From positions 12,730,823 to 12,794,822 of the forward strand of contig NC_134420.1 in assembly GCF_030867145.1 (NCBI RefSeq): 64,000 bases of DNA, written 5' to 3'. Within the stretch, counting starts at the first letter, position 1. Every line of letters begins with the position of its first letter. Under the pieces are notes generated by a model that worked only from the letters and a program-made list of their open reading frames with translations, was not told where the DNA came from and ran no database searches. This document shows, piece after piece, positions 32,626-45,160 of this stretch. A program made the position numbers and the translations under genes. Source of the DNA: Opisthocomus hoazin (taxonomy: Eukaryota; Chordata; Aves; Opisthocomiformes; Opisthocomidae).

Positions 32626-35600
32626 ATCAATATGGTCATGGTAATGTGTCTACATTGTTGGGTATTCTATAACCACTTGCAATCTGATTAGTTTTCTCTC
32701 CAAACCACTTTTATGTCTAGTTATGAGACTGGATGCAAAGCATGCCCAGTGCAAAAGTGTAGTTATTTTGTCTGAATAATACTAGAAAAAAAAATGTTTA
32801 GCTGTTTTTGTTTACAAGGTCAGGAAGTAGTATTTTTTTAACAATTGCTCTTATGTGTTCTCATCAACTAACTTTAGGCATGCATCTAAAAAAAAAAAAA
32901 AAAAATCAGTCCTACGACTATCTTGTCTGTTACTTCTGTGAGGCAAGATTGACCAGCATGGTTATATCTAGCTTCTGTTGAAACAATGTCTTATTGTTGT
33001 GGGTTTTTTGTTTTCAAGTATAGTTTCTGTAGTATTTGCTACTCCATAGTATGATTTTTTATTTTTTTTGTAGCTTTATTGGAGAGCTGAGATAGATAGT
33101 GACAGGAAGAATTTACAAGAGTGAATATTACTCTCATGTTTAAAAACTTTTTTTTTGAGATGTGCTGTATTGAATTTGTGGACAGATTTATAGAAATCAG
33201 AGGCTTCTCCAAATCAGTAAGTTTTCTTAAGGAAAATTTTTCTTTTTAAATATAAACACAGTCCTAGCCTGTCAAATCATTACTTGCATTAATTCCAGTT
33301 CCTTTTTTCAATCTGCTTGCTTATATTAACTAAAATTTTATTGGCTAAAATGGTAAACTGTTGAATTTTGTAGGATACAGCATTTTCCTTTAGTTTATCC
33401 AATTCTGCAATGCTTCTCAAGAGTGTATGTGAGACAAAATTGCAGACTTCCAAGCGGAGGAGCAAATGTCTATTATAAAATACTAACCACACTGCTACGT
33501 TAGGGAGTTTATGGGCATTTATATCATGTAAAAAATCTGACAATTACGAAAACCATTTAGATGAACTAATAATTTGAATGATTGACTTAAAGACAAATAT
33601 TTTACTACTGTCTTCAGTCTGAAAAGCAATGTTGTTACGTCTCGGTGTCTGGTTTTGAATCTTTTTTTAACAATTAGTTACAATGTTTATTCAGACAAAA
33701 CATTTGTAATTCTACATATTAAATAGAACTGCTAAAAAGGAGACTATCTGTTTTGTAAATTCTCTTTTTGCCCCTAGAAAAGGGAATACTGAGAGTATTA
33801 TTAAGTCACTGTTATGAGTAACACAAGTTTACCTACTCCTATTGATGGGAAACTGGAACAACTCATAAAGAGATTGTTTGCATCTTAAAAGCACTTTTCC
33901 CTCTCAATTAAATGAACTAGGCTTGAAAGCTGTTTAGCTAAAATTCTGGCTCTTCTCAGATGGCCAGGTACTCCTTTAACATAAGCAGTGGGGTTTAATC
34001 AGCAGTTTAGATTCCTGGCAACTATCCAAACAAATTAGCCATATGAGCGACTTACATTTCTGAGTGTTGTTGTGTATATATCCTCACAAGAGAAAATGGC
34101 CAGTTGGTGTGGAATTCGGTAAAGGGTAGAAAGTGCTGCAGGGACCTTAGGTGGATGCAGACTAGGCCTGAATTGTTCTGAGTACCCAGCAGGGTATGTA
34201 TTTTGGTTGTGATCAGAACTTTGGCAAGGATTATGTGATGTTTTATAAGCAGTTACACTGCTTCAAGGCTTGCATAGCTTAGGTGGGCCCAGTTTGCATA
34301 TCAGCACTGTGCTTCCCAGTATCTAGTTCCTGAAGCAGCATGAGACTGCTCTTTCTGTCACTGTTATAATATCTCATTAGTGTAAAAGTTGGAGTCAGAT
34401 CCAATCAAGTAGACAATATATTTTGGTCACTGATAGGAGGTTTTTGTCTTTGATGGATGGGAAAGTTTGTCATGTAGGAATAACAAAGGTCGGAAAATGT
34501 ATTCCCAATTAATATGTTTTTTTAAAAAACAATATTTTAAAAAGTTCTGAAATATTCTTAGTTTCAAAATGCTGAAGATCTCTATTTTTTTTTTAGATAA
34601 CATCAGCGGAGATTTTTTTCAATTTTATTTCAATAATAAAGATTTGATGTTAAACATGCAGATGAATAATACTAGCTGTAGAGCAGAGGTAGGCATAAAC
34701 ATCTGTGAAGACAGTGTGATAGTTGAGTGTGGTGGAAGATGATTGCATGGAGCTGAGAAAGTACTTCTGTAGTGAGTTTTAAGTGGTGTACGGTGTGGAA
34801 GACTTGGGGCCACGCAAGGCACAGAAGAGGAAAAATTTGTTTCGGACAACTGCTAATGAAATACTGTCTTTTCTGAGTACTGACTGAGACTGTATAATGG
34901 CTTTAAGCAACACAGAATTCACAACTTGGCAGTCCCAGCAGTGCAAATGTGGGAAGGGACCCTACTGTAAACTTGCATCTCTCCTGCAGAAGATGTAGCT
35001 CAAAAGGGATATCAGGAGTGATGATGAGAGACTGACCAAACCTTAACAACATTGAAGTTATGAATGACCTTTGTTTAAATTACTGCTCTTAACTCCCAAG
35101 GTACAGTAGGTACAGTGGTGAACACCATTGCAAACAATAGCACATTTTGTGCTCCTGCTGACAGTCCTTCTTGTAGTGAGTGTTTGGAGTGTTCTTGGTG
35201 AAAAGGAATGCAAGATCATGCATCTATCATCCAGTGACTGAAAAGTGTTGACATATAGGAAATGTGGGAAAGCAGCTGACTTATACCTGGTAGATGGCAA
35301 AAGGAGCATATCTCTGGTGCTTTCAGATGTAGGTACTAAATCTACAAAACAAACCCAGCAAGTACTGATTTTAGTCATGACCTTGTGAGATCAGAGTTAT
35401 TCTGATTGATTAGACTCAAGCACATAGCACTACAGATCCTTCATGTAACATCCTGTGTTTTGCTGTTCTGCTTCCCCCCCACACGCCCCAAACCCTGGCA
35501 CGTTGCCGTCAAATGGCTGCCAAGCAGTTTTGTACTTGCATAATGAAATTCTAATGTGTATACTCTTTAAAAAAAAAATAAAAATTGCACATCATTGTCT

Positions 35601-36103
35601 ATTTTTACATGGCAAGCTTTACTTCAGCTTTGTAGCAAGTTATAGGGAGAGTTTTGTGATATTTTCTGTTACCTTAACATTGTAGAATTTAGTTGTGACT
35701 CTTGGTGACTTTTCCATGAGGATGACCAATTGCTCTCTTGCTTAGTTTATATTCTGTTACTATTCTAATGGGATGAGTGAAGAGAAGAGGATATTGTTTA
35801 TTTTTACTTTCCTCTGTAGGGCTTTGGTTTGTGACACTTCTCTGTGAAATGATCCATGTGTTTCCTTAGTAGTTTTCAAGCAAGAGTTAAGTTTATTATT
35901 ATGCAAACAAGGATGACATCCAAGGTGCTGCTCTTGTTTTAACAACTTGAATTTTGTTCCAAAAATTTTGTTTAAAATAAAATAAGTGGGATTTACTGTC
36001 AAGGATGTTTAAATGCTTCTTGTATTGTGGAACAAGTTAGAGTGAATTTTAAATCCTTCCCTTCTCCAAATTTATTCTGAACCTTTTTTATTAAAAAAAA
36101 GGC

Positions 36104-36115
36104 GGGGGGGGGGGG
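36104..36115 (+). repeat. G12 homopolymer
   Basis: Twelve G in a row after AAAAAAAAGGC, followed by a GTGTGGTGTGGG stretch. Simple low-complexity sequence. Confidence 0.8.
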
Positions 36116-39100
36116 CGTGTGGTGTGGGTAATTTCTTATAGACACTTGTAGGGGCACTTATAAACATACATTTCTTGGATTCCTGGAATTGGAAGCAACT
36201 ATATGTAATGCATTTTCCTAAATCCATGTATCTAATTATCTACAATAAACTTTCTAAAATCAAACAGATTAGATCGTTATATCTCATAAGAGAAAAGTTT
36301 TATGCAGGTGCTTTACCTCTGATCTGGAAACAACATTGGTAGGAATTTTCCATTTATTTTGGAAAGAAGACACTGGTAATGGTGGATTATCTATGGGTTC
36401 TTTTACAAGTGAAATGTAGGCAGAGCAACCGTATGAAGGAAGAAAGCAAGCAGGCGCATTTTGCCTTTCATTCATTCAGCTTTTCTTTGAAGAAATAGTA
36501 AATTACTGTAATCGCTGTATTTCCAAAAGTGAGAAGGTGTGTCTGTACTTGGTTCTGTACAATGCCTGTCCGAATGGACTTCTGAGCTTGGTTAAGGTTT
36601 GTAAATTCTACTATATCCTTTGAGTCAAGTTCTTAACCAGTAACTCAGCTCACATATTTAATGGCATTTTTTTACAACACTGCAAATAGGAATGGAGGTT
36701 TAGTATTGAGCAGATGGTACAGCACTGAGGAATAATTGGCAAGTTGATGTTATTTAAGTGATCTATTTTTAAAGTTGCATTATTTTTCTTATTCCTGAGA
36801 TTCTGTGAAAAACAAAAAAATAAACCTGAAATTGTGTAGTACTGGAATGTCTGGGTAGTTTATGCATAACTAGAGCAGTGAGCAGTGGCTACCTTACCTT
36901 CCTGTGTGGCAGTAAGCTTGACTTTTATGGACTATTGATAGCCAAATCAGTTATTATGTTTTCTCTAGCATTTTCTCATGTCTGTGTTTGAAGACTCAGC
37001 AAGAACACCAATTCAATGACCCTCCAGCAAGTATGCTATATCTTGGCAGTTCAAAACTGTAAACCTTCAAAGGCCAATGCTAACCCTGTTTGCTTGTGAA
37101 GATGATAGGACTATGCTTAGATAGTACTTAAGCCTGCTAACTCATTTAGGATATATTTTTTGCTAATGCATGTAGTATGTTCTATGCAGTATGTGTTCTG
37201 TGTGACATCAGAACAACCAAAACATTATATTTAATGGACAGGATCAATATTTTGGAGGCAAGATTAGGAATACAAGATGCTTTACAATCTGAGTGAGAAA
37301 AGGGCTTGCATGGGAGTTAAGCACTGTGGGCTGTAGGGCAACTTACTGCAGCTCCTAAAAACTGAAGGTGTACATGAACTAAGCTGGGTACCCCATGAGC
37401 AACAGTAGCATTGTCTTGCCATGACTGCAAAAATAATAAGTTTTTTGTTAGCATATTCACAAACTTCTGTCAACTTTGTAGAGCTATTGCAGACAATCTT
37501 ATATGCAATGCTGGAAGCAAATAGTGTATTTGTTTGAAAAATACAAACCTACTCTTGAGCAGATGAAGGGGGGGAAAAGCACCTGGAAATGGATGAAATT
37601 CTATGCTGAATGTTTAAATGTCCCATCTTATTATTATGCTTATGAAATGCTAACTAATTTGTTAAATCTGTTTTCTAAATGCAAAACTTCTTACATGAAG
37701 GTGACTTTAAGCCCATGCCCATGCTGGAGGATAGGAAGTGACTGGCAGCTACTTCTACAGGCAAGAAGCTGGAGCCAGCAGCATGGAATATACAGAGTAG
37801 TGGTGTCTGTTAATTGTTTGTCTGGACTATGTTTACACCCTCATTAGGTCAGGTCTGAGGAGTGAGGCTGACTGGTTGAAGAAATACTACTTTAAATGGT
37901 TTTGTTTCCCAGGTGCAGAAAGCTTTGCAAGAAGAGGACAACAAATCAGTAGCGTAGACAGAGTTTTCTGAAGAGGGATGGGAGGGTAAGTCTGGTTTCT
38001 CGTGGGCAGGCAGAAGACAAAATCCTGCCTAATACATGTGAGTGACGGAGGGGGAAGGAAAAGTCTCCCAAAGAAGAGCAGCTTTGTGCAGGGAGGTAGT
38101 GGAGGGTAGTGGAGCTCATTTGGTTGTTTTTCTGGGAGATTGGCTCCCTTTGGTGTTGTTTTATAGTGGTCAGATGTGTTTGGAAAGCTGAAGGCTTGAG
38201 CTTTAGAATTTTAGGCCTAGAAATTTAGATCTATTGTAAGATGGGACCTACCATACCCATTTGGTTCTTTTAAGTGTTGTGTTTGCATGAAAATAATGGG
38301 ATGCAAATGTTGCGTGTATGCTTGTGGCAGCCCGTGCCTTACCCCATGTTGCATCTTAAATCAGCAAAGTATGTTTGGGGGCTGTCTGTTTGGCTGTTGA
38401 TTGTTGGGTTTTGTGGTGTGTTTTTTTTCTTTTTTTTTCTTTTTTTTTTTCCTGGAATGAACCTTGGAAACTGAATTGTCAGTTCAGTTATGAAGCATCT
38501 GTGAAAGCATTAATGGCATGGCATAGCCTTAGCCTCTCTTCTGATTCTGCCATTTCTATTAATGTGAATGTTAGACAGTATTATGTAAAGGGCTGCTAAT
38601 GCATGTGCTGCCTCATGGTTTACAAAATACCGTGGGATGTGCCTGCTAACCTTTGTGTCCATGTTTTGTTTTGCAATTTGTTTTGTTGGTTTTTTTTTTT
38701 TACTTGACTGAAGTTTATGCATAAGACTCTAGCAAAAGAACAACAAAAAGTATACATACTAGATGTATTGCACATCTGGTAAATTCTAAGGACTGCGTAT
38801 TATGGATGTTCAATTCTTTGCCAACTAATGCAACTGAAGTGAAAATTTATACCTTCCAATTTGGGGGGTGCCATTTTATTGGCTTATGTATGTAGATTGC
38901 TTCCCCGCCCCCTCACCCTCCCCCCCCTTTTTTTAACTGTTTCTTAGCAGTCGTTGCTTGTCTCTGTAAGTCCTGTGGTTGAGCAGACAAGTGCTTAGCA
39001 CAAGCATAGAATTTTATTAAACATACAACTGGCCAGATATTTGTTTCATTGTAAAAGCCCATGTGAATGCATTGTTCTTAACAATGTGGAAAATTCAAAA

Positions 39101-42100
39101 ATGCTTGCCAGAATTTAGGAGGGGAAGTGCGCAGGTGGCTTTGATGGGTGTTGCTATCTGATATTCTCCCAACTCTTATAAACTTTCTTTTTACTTCTTA
39201 TGTTGTATTGAATGTACAGAAAGAGCTGGGATGTTGAACAGGTTAGCTTTTGAGTTGCTATCCACAAGAGAATTGTCAGCTATTGCAGATCTCAGCATTC
39301 TGGAAGGGTGGAAAGGTGGTGTAGTTATGGATTAAATTCTGGCAAAGGCGCTTGTATTGCACTGTGGAATCATGAATTTGTGATTGTTGGCGGCTGCACA
39401 GGACACTGAAGACACCTCTGGGGACCTGTAAATACCAGCTGAAATGTAAACAAGCATCGTTAGGAGTTCTGGTCCCTTCTTTCTCTCATAACTTCCCTCT
39501 GAAGGGGCTGATCCTCCTCATCTGACATCGATAGAAACTTGTGTAATTTTTTATTACTGTGTCTCATCTGTGTTTATCCTTTATATGTGTCATTTTTGTT
39601 ATCTGCAGCCACGCCCATGAGTTCGTGTTCTAGAAAACTGAGATGATCTTTCAAGTTTCTAAATGCCTGTGAAGAAAATGAAACAGCAGACTTAATATTA
39701 AAAAAAGAAAGACAGATTTTCAGAAATATGTTCTTGTCATCTCTGTATGTTAGTCCTGCTTAACAAATCTGGACTTTGTAAATTTCTATTATTTTTGTAC
39801 AGCATTTTTCTCATTTGTGAGCATAGTTGTCTGAAGATAAAACGTGATGGAGCTTTGAGGTCACACCTGGAGGGACTAAAAGACATTTCTTTTTTATTAA
39901 AAACGTAATTTTAATTGTCTTTGCAAACATTTGGAACTTTAGATGGACGTCAAGGGAGCATTAGTCATAATAGAACCTTTTTAAACAGTCTGATTTTTTT
40001 CCAAATATAGCAGGGTAGGCTACTTACTGAGTACTAAATGATGATGGCTGAGTGGGGAAAGAGAGGGCTACAAAGTGAAGAGTCTTAAGACCTTGAAGTT
40101 GGCACAGTTAAAACCATAGATATGTGTGTGAAAGCAGTGTTTGCACTGCTATTTAATTTCATAAACCAAAGAGAATGCATACTACATAAATTTGATAGAG
40201 TCTGTCTCCTAGGAACAAAGACCTGGAAAAATACTGATAAGCTTCAGAAGCACTGTGTTTAATAATTGTAGACTTGTATCTCCTCCTCTTCCCCAAGACT
40301 ACAGGAGAAAGCAGACTAGGACTGATGGGGAATGCTATGGAGGGATTCAGTTACACCAGTGAGGTCTTTGAAGTTACATAGAAGATTTGAGGATACAGGG
40401 GTGGGAAATGGGGGAAGAAGGGAAAGTGATAATGTAGTAAGCTCCATCTTCTCTTAGCTAGCATCTGTGAAAAAGAATAAGCAAGACAAAATCAATTGTG
40501 GATAACTTAGTACTTAAAGATATGGACCACAGTTTTATTATGTGCTGTGAAAAGCACTTTCAAGGTCTTTACTTATAAATGAAATTGTTTTCAAACATTA
40601 AGGTGTGACTTGTAAGACCATAAAGTTACGACAACACACAGTGAAAAATGGTAATGCTTCTGCAAAAGCTTAAGGCCAGGCAAATTGAAAACTTTACAAA
40701 AAAAAAAGTTTGCAGCAATTATCTCTTATTAGACTGATACATGTAAAAAGGGAAGACTTTCAGAGATCAAGAGAAGTGCTTGTGTGCTGGAAGGCTCATC
40801 TGTGTTCTCTAATGTATCAGTTAGTGTAATGAACTATCTCCTGTATAGGAAATTAACTAGTAACGAAAGCAGGTAAAAGTCCAGAATACCAGCAGGACTG
40901 GTAGAGCTTGCTGTGTTCTCCATAGGGGAAAAAGTACAGAATTCTCATTAAGAGATAATATAATTAAGTGAAATATGTAGAGAAGTGAATAGTAGAACTA
41001 CAGCTGAGAAGTTACGAAGATTGTTGCTTTCCAAGTACCATATGGCACATGAAAGACATCAGTTTATCCAATTATAAGTTTCAGTAAATTTGTAAATAGA
41101 GCCTATCATGATGGGATAAGTAAACACGTTTTAATAATTTAATGCTTAGCTACCTTCCCTGCTACTGCTGCCTCCCTCCCTCCCACCTTGTGCATAGTCT
41201 TCCTGACATTACCACTTAGCAGAGTATTAGTAAATGAGCCAAAAAACCATTACCTTGGCACACATCTGTTCACGTCATTTGGGTTTCAATGATGAAACCC
41301 AGAGGTGAAGTAGAACCACAAGAGTTCAACAGTCAGCTAATAACACAGTGCTGCAAAGCATCAGATGCATAAGGAATCCTACTACAGTAAAGTAATTTTT
41401 CCTGAGAGAGTTCTTTTCTGTGAAGTTGTTTGGGGGGGGTGTATTTTTTTTGTTTGATTTTTTTTCTTTTTTTAGCCTGAGGTTGAATTGCAAGATCTGT
41501 AGCACATTCAAAACTAAGTTCTTGTAACTGAAAGTAAAATAACAGTGTAAGGATTTGTCAGTGTATCAGCCTAATAGAGAAAGGCAGAAATTGCAATTAA
41601 GTAGGATTTTGGAAATCAAGTACTCTTATTTTATAGCAAAGAGGTTTTTTTCTTTGGTTGTTTTTTGTCTGGTTTGATTTTTGTTGTTGTATAGATATTT
41701 TTGTTGTTTTTCTTTTCCCAGGAGGGAATTATATGTGTGTTTTCTTGCTGTTTAGCAGACTAATATTTTTCTTGTTCATAACTATCATGAGATGATTTTT
41801 TGTAGCAATAAAATCATGTTACAGCAAGTGTAACAAAAACCCAGACTGATGACAGTGCTACTTGGTGTTACAGCCAGTTTATTTGTAGCTGATAAAACAC
41901 ACTTTTACACTGATGTTTTAGTTGTGCTATCACACACTCATGACATATGTGATTGTATTTCTCTGAAGGAAGCGGTTTGATAGATAGTAACCATCTCAAG
42001 CAGCAAAGGGAGAAACTTAATCCACTCTTTACCTACTTTTTTTTTTTTTAATGAGAGGAGAAAATGAGTCATATCTAAGGCAGGGGAAGAAGATGAATAA

Positions 42101-42289
42101 AAGCTGCGCACAATAGCTAATAATAATTACAAAAATACCATGATAGTCTTAGGATCTGGCTATTGAGAATAATACATTTAATAACAACATTCCATGGTAA
42201 ATTTGTGAAAACAAGTGTCAAAACATTTGAGAATGCAGGTATTCCTTCTTGTAACGAGTATCTTGACAGGCCTCTTTTTTTTTTTCAGT

Positions 42290-42430
42290 GAACTGTGAAC
42301 AAAGCTGTGAACAGGACAGTAATTTTCGTGTGGTCAGTCACTTAAGGCCCTATCCAGCTCTCACTAAAATCAATGTCAAAATTCTTGCTCACTTCACTGA
42401 AGTGGATGGGACCTCAGATGTATGCATTTT
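42290..42430 (+). repeat. Possible ancient dispersed repeat with exon-like look
   Basis: The phrase AGGCCCTATCCAGCTCTCAC followed by a segment on the pattern 'CAATGTCAAAATTCTTGC ... CACTGAAGTGGATGGGACC' resembles old amniote repeats in which similar wording recurs. A good acceptor (poly-T then CAG) at 42276-42288 and a donor-like GTAAGC at 42434 make it look like an exon, but its phase fits no neighbour. Confidence 0.3.
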
Positions 42431-44302
42431 TTCTGTAAGCAGATAATGCTTACTTTCTTTTTCCCTGTAAAGACTGAGTAGTTTTACCTACATATAAAAA
42501 TGTAAATTGTGAAAGAAGTTTTAAGCACCATTATTTTTTTCTTTTTCTTCTGCTTCAGCTGCAAAAGGCCTACATCCAGTCGGTACATGCATATGTGCCT
42601 CTATATTCCTGCATGAATTTGCATTGATTTTATTTAAATCTAGGATTACCACCATAATGTCTAAGCACGTATTATAAAATTTGAGCTTCCCTCCACATAA
42701 ATTTCTTATTACCTTAATTCTGTAGAATGTGTAAGTTAGTGTCTAGTAGTGAAAGCTGGTTATTTACTTTCAGTGCGCAGTGTCAAAAGGGAGATTTTTT
42801 ATGAAGGTGTACTTTTCTGTCTTTACAGTTTTGACATATAAGACAATCAGAAAGATGCTTTTGATTAAAGACTATTGTTAGGACAGCTATACATAAATAA
42901 TTATGCAGTCAAAATTTTAATGGAAATGGCTTTTTGTTCTCATCAACTTTGCTTCTATTTGAGGTAAAGGAAAGCGATGCAAGCTTGTTCTTCAGTCATT
43001 TGCAAGAAAAAAGTATATTTAGAACTTTTTTTGGGTTTGCTGTTTTGTAAACAAATCCAAACAACTTAAATAATGGAGGGAGAAGGAGAAACAGCAGAGT
43101 GCTCGGTTTTGATCATACTTACCCATCTATCTTCGGCAACAGAGTTCCTTATTTAATTAACAGTAGGGCACAAAGATCATAACATTATTGTTCCTGACAT
43201 TGTGAAAATAATATTGTCCCTGTCCTGAAGAGCTTGCAGTCCAAACATGCTGCCTATTGATATATGTAGTCAGTAAGAACAAGTTGAGAGAAATTGACTT
43301 AAATAATTTTACCTAGCAGACAGCTTTGCCAGGTAAAGCTGTTTAAAAGTATGAAGATGCATTGTCAAAGGGACATAAACGGCACTTACTTGTTTCAGTC
43401 TCCACTAGTCTCTTCATGCGTGACCTGGTGGAGATTGCACAAACACCTGGAGTTTATAGCAGTAACGACTTCAGTATTGTTGGGTGAAGTCTAATCAACT
43501 ACAGTGTAACAAATAAGCCATTGGATAAATACTGTAAGCTAGCAAAGGTGTCATTCTAGATGTAAAACAAACGTCTGTGCTCAGAGGGCTCAGTTTTATA
43601 TTTTAAGGAGAAGATATTTTAATAAAATATCTTTCATGACAGTAAATAATGATAAATAAAAATGTTCTTTTTATACAGCAGCAAAGATCTTGAAATACAG
43701 CCTCTGCTCTTGGGGAAAAAAAAACCAAAAACAAATTAAACACAGGGTTTGTCAGAACAATGTAGAAGAAAAGCAGAAAATCCAAACCTTACTGAGACTG
43801 TGATAAGAATAATTTATTTCTGCCATCTTCCCAGGCCATGTGAACTTTCAGTTTTCAAACTAAAACCAAAATCAAAGATCAGTTGTCATCTATGTTTCAT
43901 ACCAAGTAAAAACATTTAGGAGAGGTATTTAAAGCAGTAGAAGGAAAATTGTAGACTAGGGTGCAAATGCTTCAAGCAGCTCAGTTGCAGCCTTATGATA
44001 GTGAAAAACTTGGAGGTTTCCACAATGCCTGATAAGTTCAAAATCCTTTTCAAAACAATGAGGAAGGAGAGCATGTGGTCAGCAGGTAGAATTTAGAAGT
44101 AAATCTTCAACAAAAACATTACCAGATAAATATATACATTTGTAGGACCTTATCTATAATAAATTAAAATTATACATCCACGTGAATGGACAATGGATGT
44201 TTAATTCATCTCATTCAAGCCATAATATGTTAGGGAAGCAACCAACTTCATGAATAAATTTAGAAATTACTCATGTGCTGTTTCAAGTAGAATACTCCTC
44301 AA

Positions 44303-45160
44303 ATTCACAGAATCACAGAAACACAGAATGATAGGGGTTGGAAGGGACCTCTGGGGATCATCTTGTCCAACCCCCCTGCCAAAGCAGGGTCTCCTACAGC
44401 AGGCTGCACAGGACCTTGTCCAGGCGGGTCTTGAATATCTCCAGAGAAGAAGACTCCACCACCTCCCTGGGCAGCCTGTTCCAGTGCTCCGTCACCCTCA
44501 GAGGGGAGAAGTTCTTCCTCATGTTCAGACAGAACTTCCTATGCTTCAGTTTGTGCCCGTTGCCCCTTGTCCTGTCACTGGGCACCACTGAAAAGAGTTT
44601 GGCCCCATCCTCCTGAAACCCACCCTTGAGATATTTATAGGCATTTCTAAGGTCCCCTCTCAGCCTTCTCTTCTTCAGGCTGAACAAGCCCAGCTCCCTC
44701 AGCCTTTCCTCATAGGAGAGATGCTCCAGTCCCCTAATCATCCTCGTAGCCCTCCACTGGACTCCAGTAGTTCCTCATCTTTCTTGAACTGGGGAGCCCG
44801 GAACTGGACGCAGTACTCCAGATGGGGTCTCACTAGGGCAGAGCAGAGGGGAAGAACTTCCCTCGACCTGCTGGCCACACTCTTCTTAATGCACCCCAGG
44901 ATCCCATTGGCCTTCTTGGCAACCAGGGCACACTGCTGGCTCATGGTTAACCTGGCGTCCACCAGGACACCCAGGTCCCTCTCCACAGAGCTGCTCTCCA
45001 GCAGGTCCACCCCAAGCCTGTAGTGGTGCATGGGGTTGTTCCTCCCCAGGTGCAGGACCCTGCATTTGCCTTTGTTGAACTTCACCAGGTTCCTCTCTGC
45101 CCAACTCTCCAGCCTGAATTCTCGCTGAATGGCAGCACAGCCTTCTGCTATATCCACCAC
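44303..45160 (-). mobile_element. CR1 LINE copy A, 3' part, broken ORF2
   Basis: Minus-orientation CR1 retrotransposon. The left end carries the ATTCTGTG-type octamers and the 3' UTR-like box. To the right lies the C-terminal third of ORF2, with family-typical motifs such as [16 protein letters not shown] and [12 protein letters not shown]. The frame is broken: compared with the copy at 60.3 kb, four bases are missing near 44763, so the coding sequence falls in two frames. The right edge coincides with the tail of copy B. Inactive. Confidence 0.92.

Larger units (their letters stand above)
32640..44302. other. AT-rich DNA without supported gene
   Basis: Contains a G12 run at 36104-36115, T-rich tracts at about 38421-38451 and 41436-41480, a C-rich tract at about 38904-38928, and two stretches resembling ancient dispersed repeats (42290-42430 and 43190-43260). 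No exon chain that I can defend. Confidence 0.5.

Noticed and set aside
43190-43260. Match to an old SINE-like phrase (GTCCCTGTCCTGAAGAGCTT)
   Set aside because: It recalls wording common in ancient amniote repeats, but it is too short and diverged for me to name a family.
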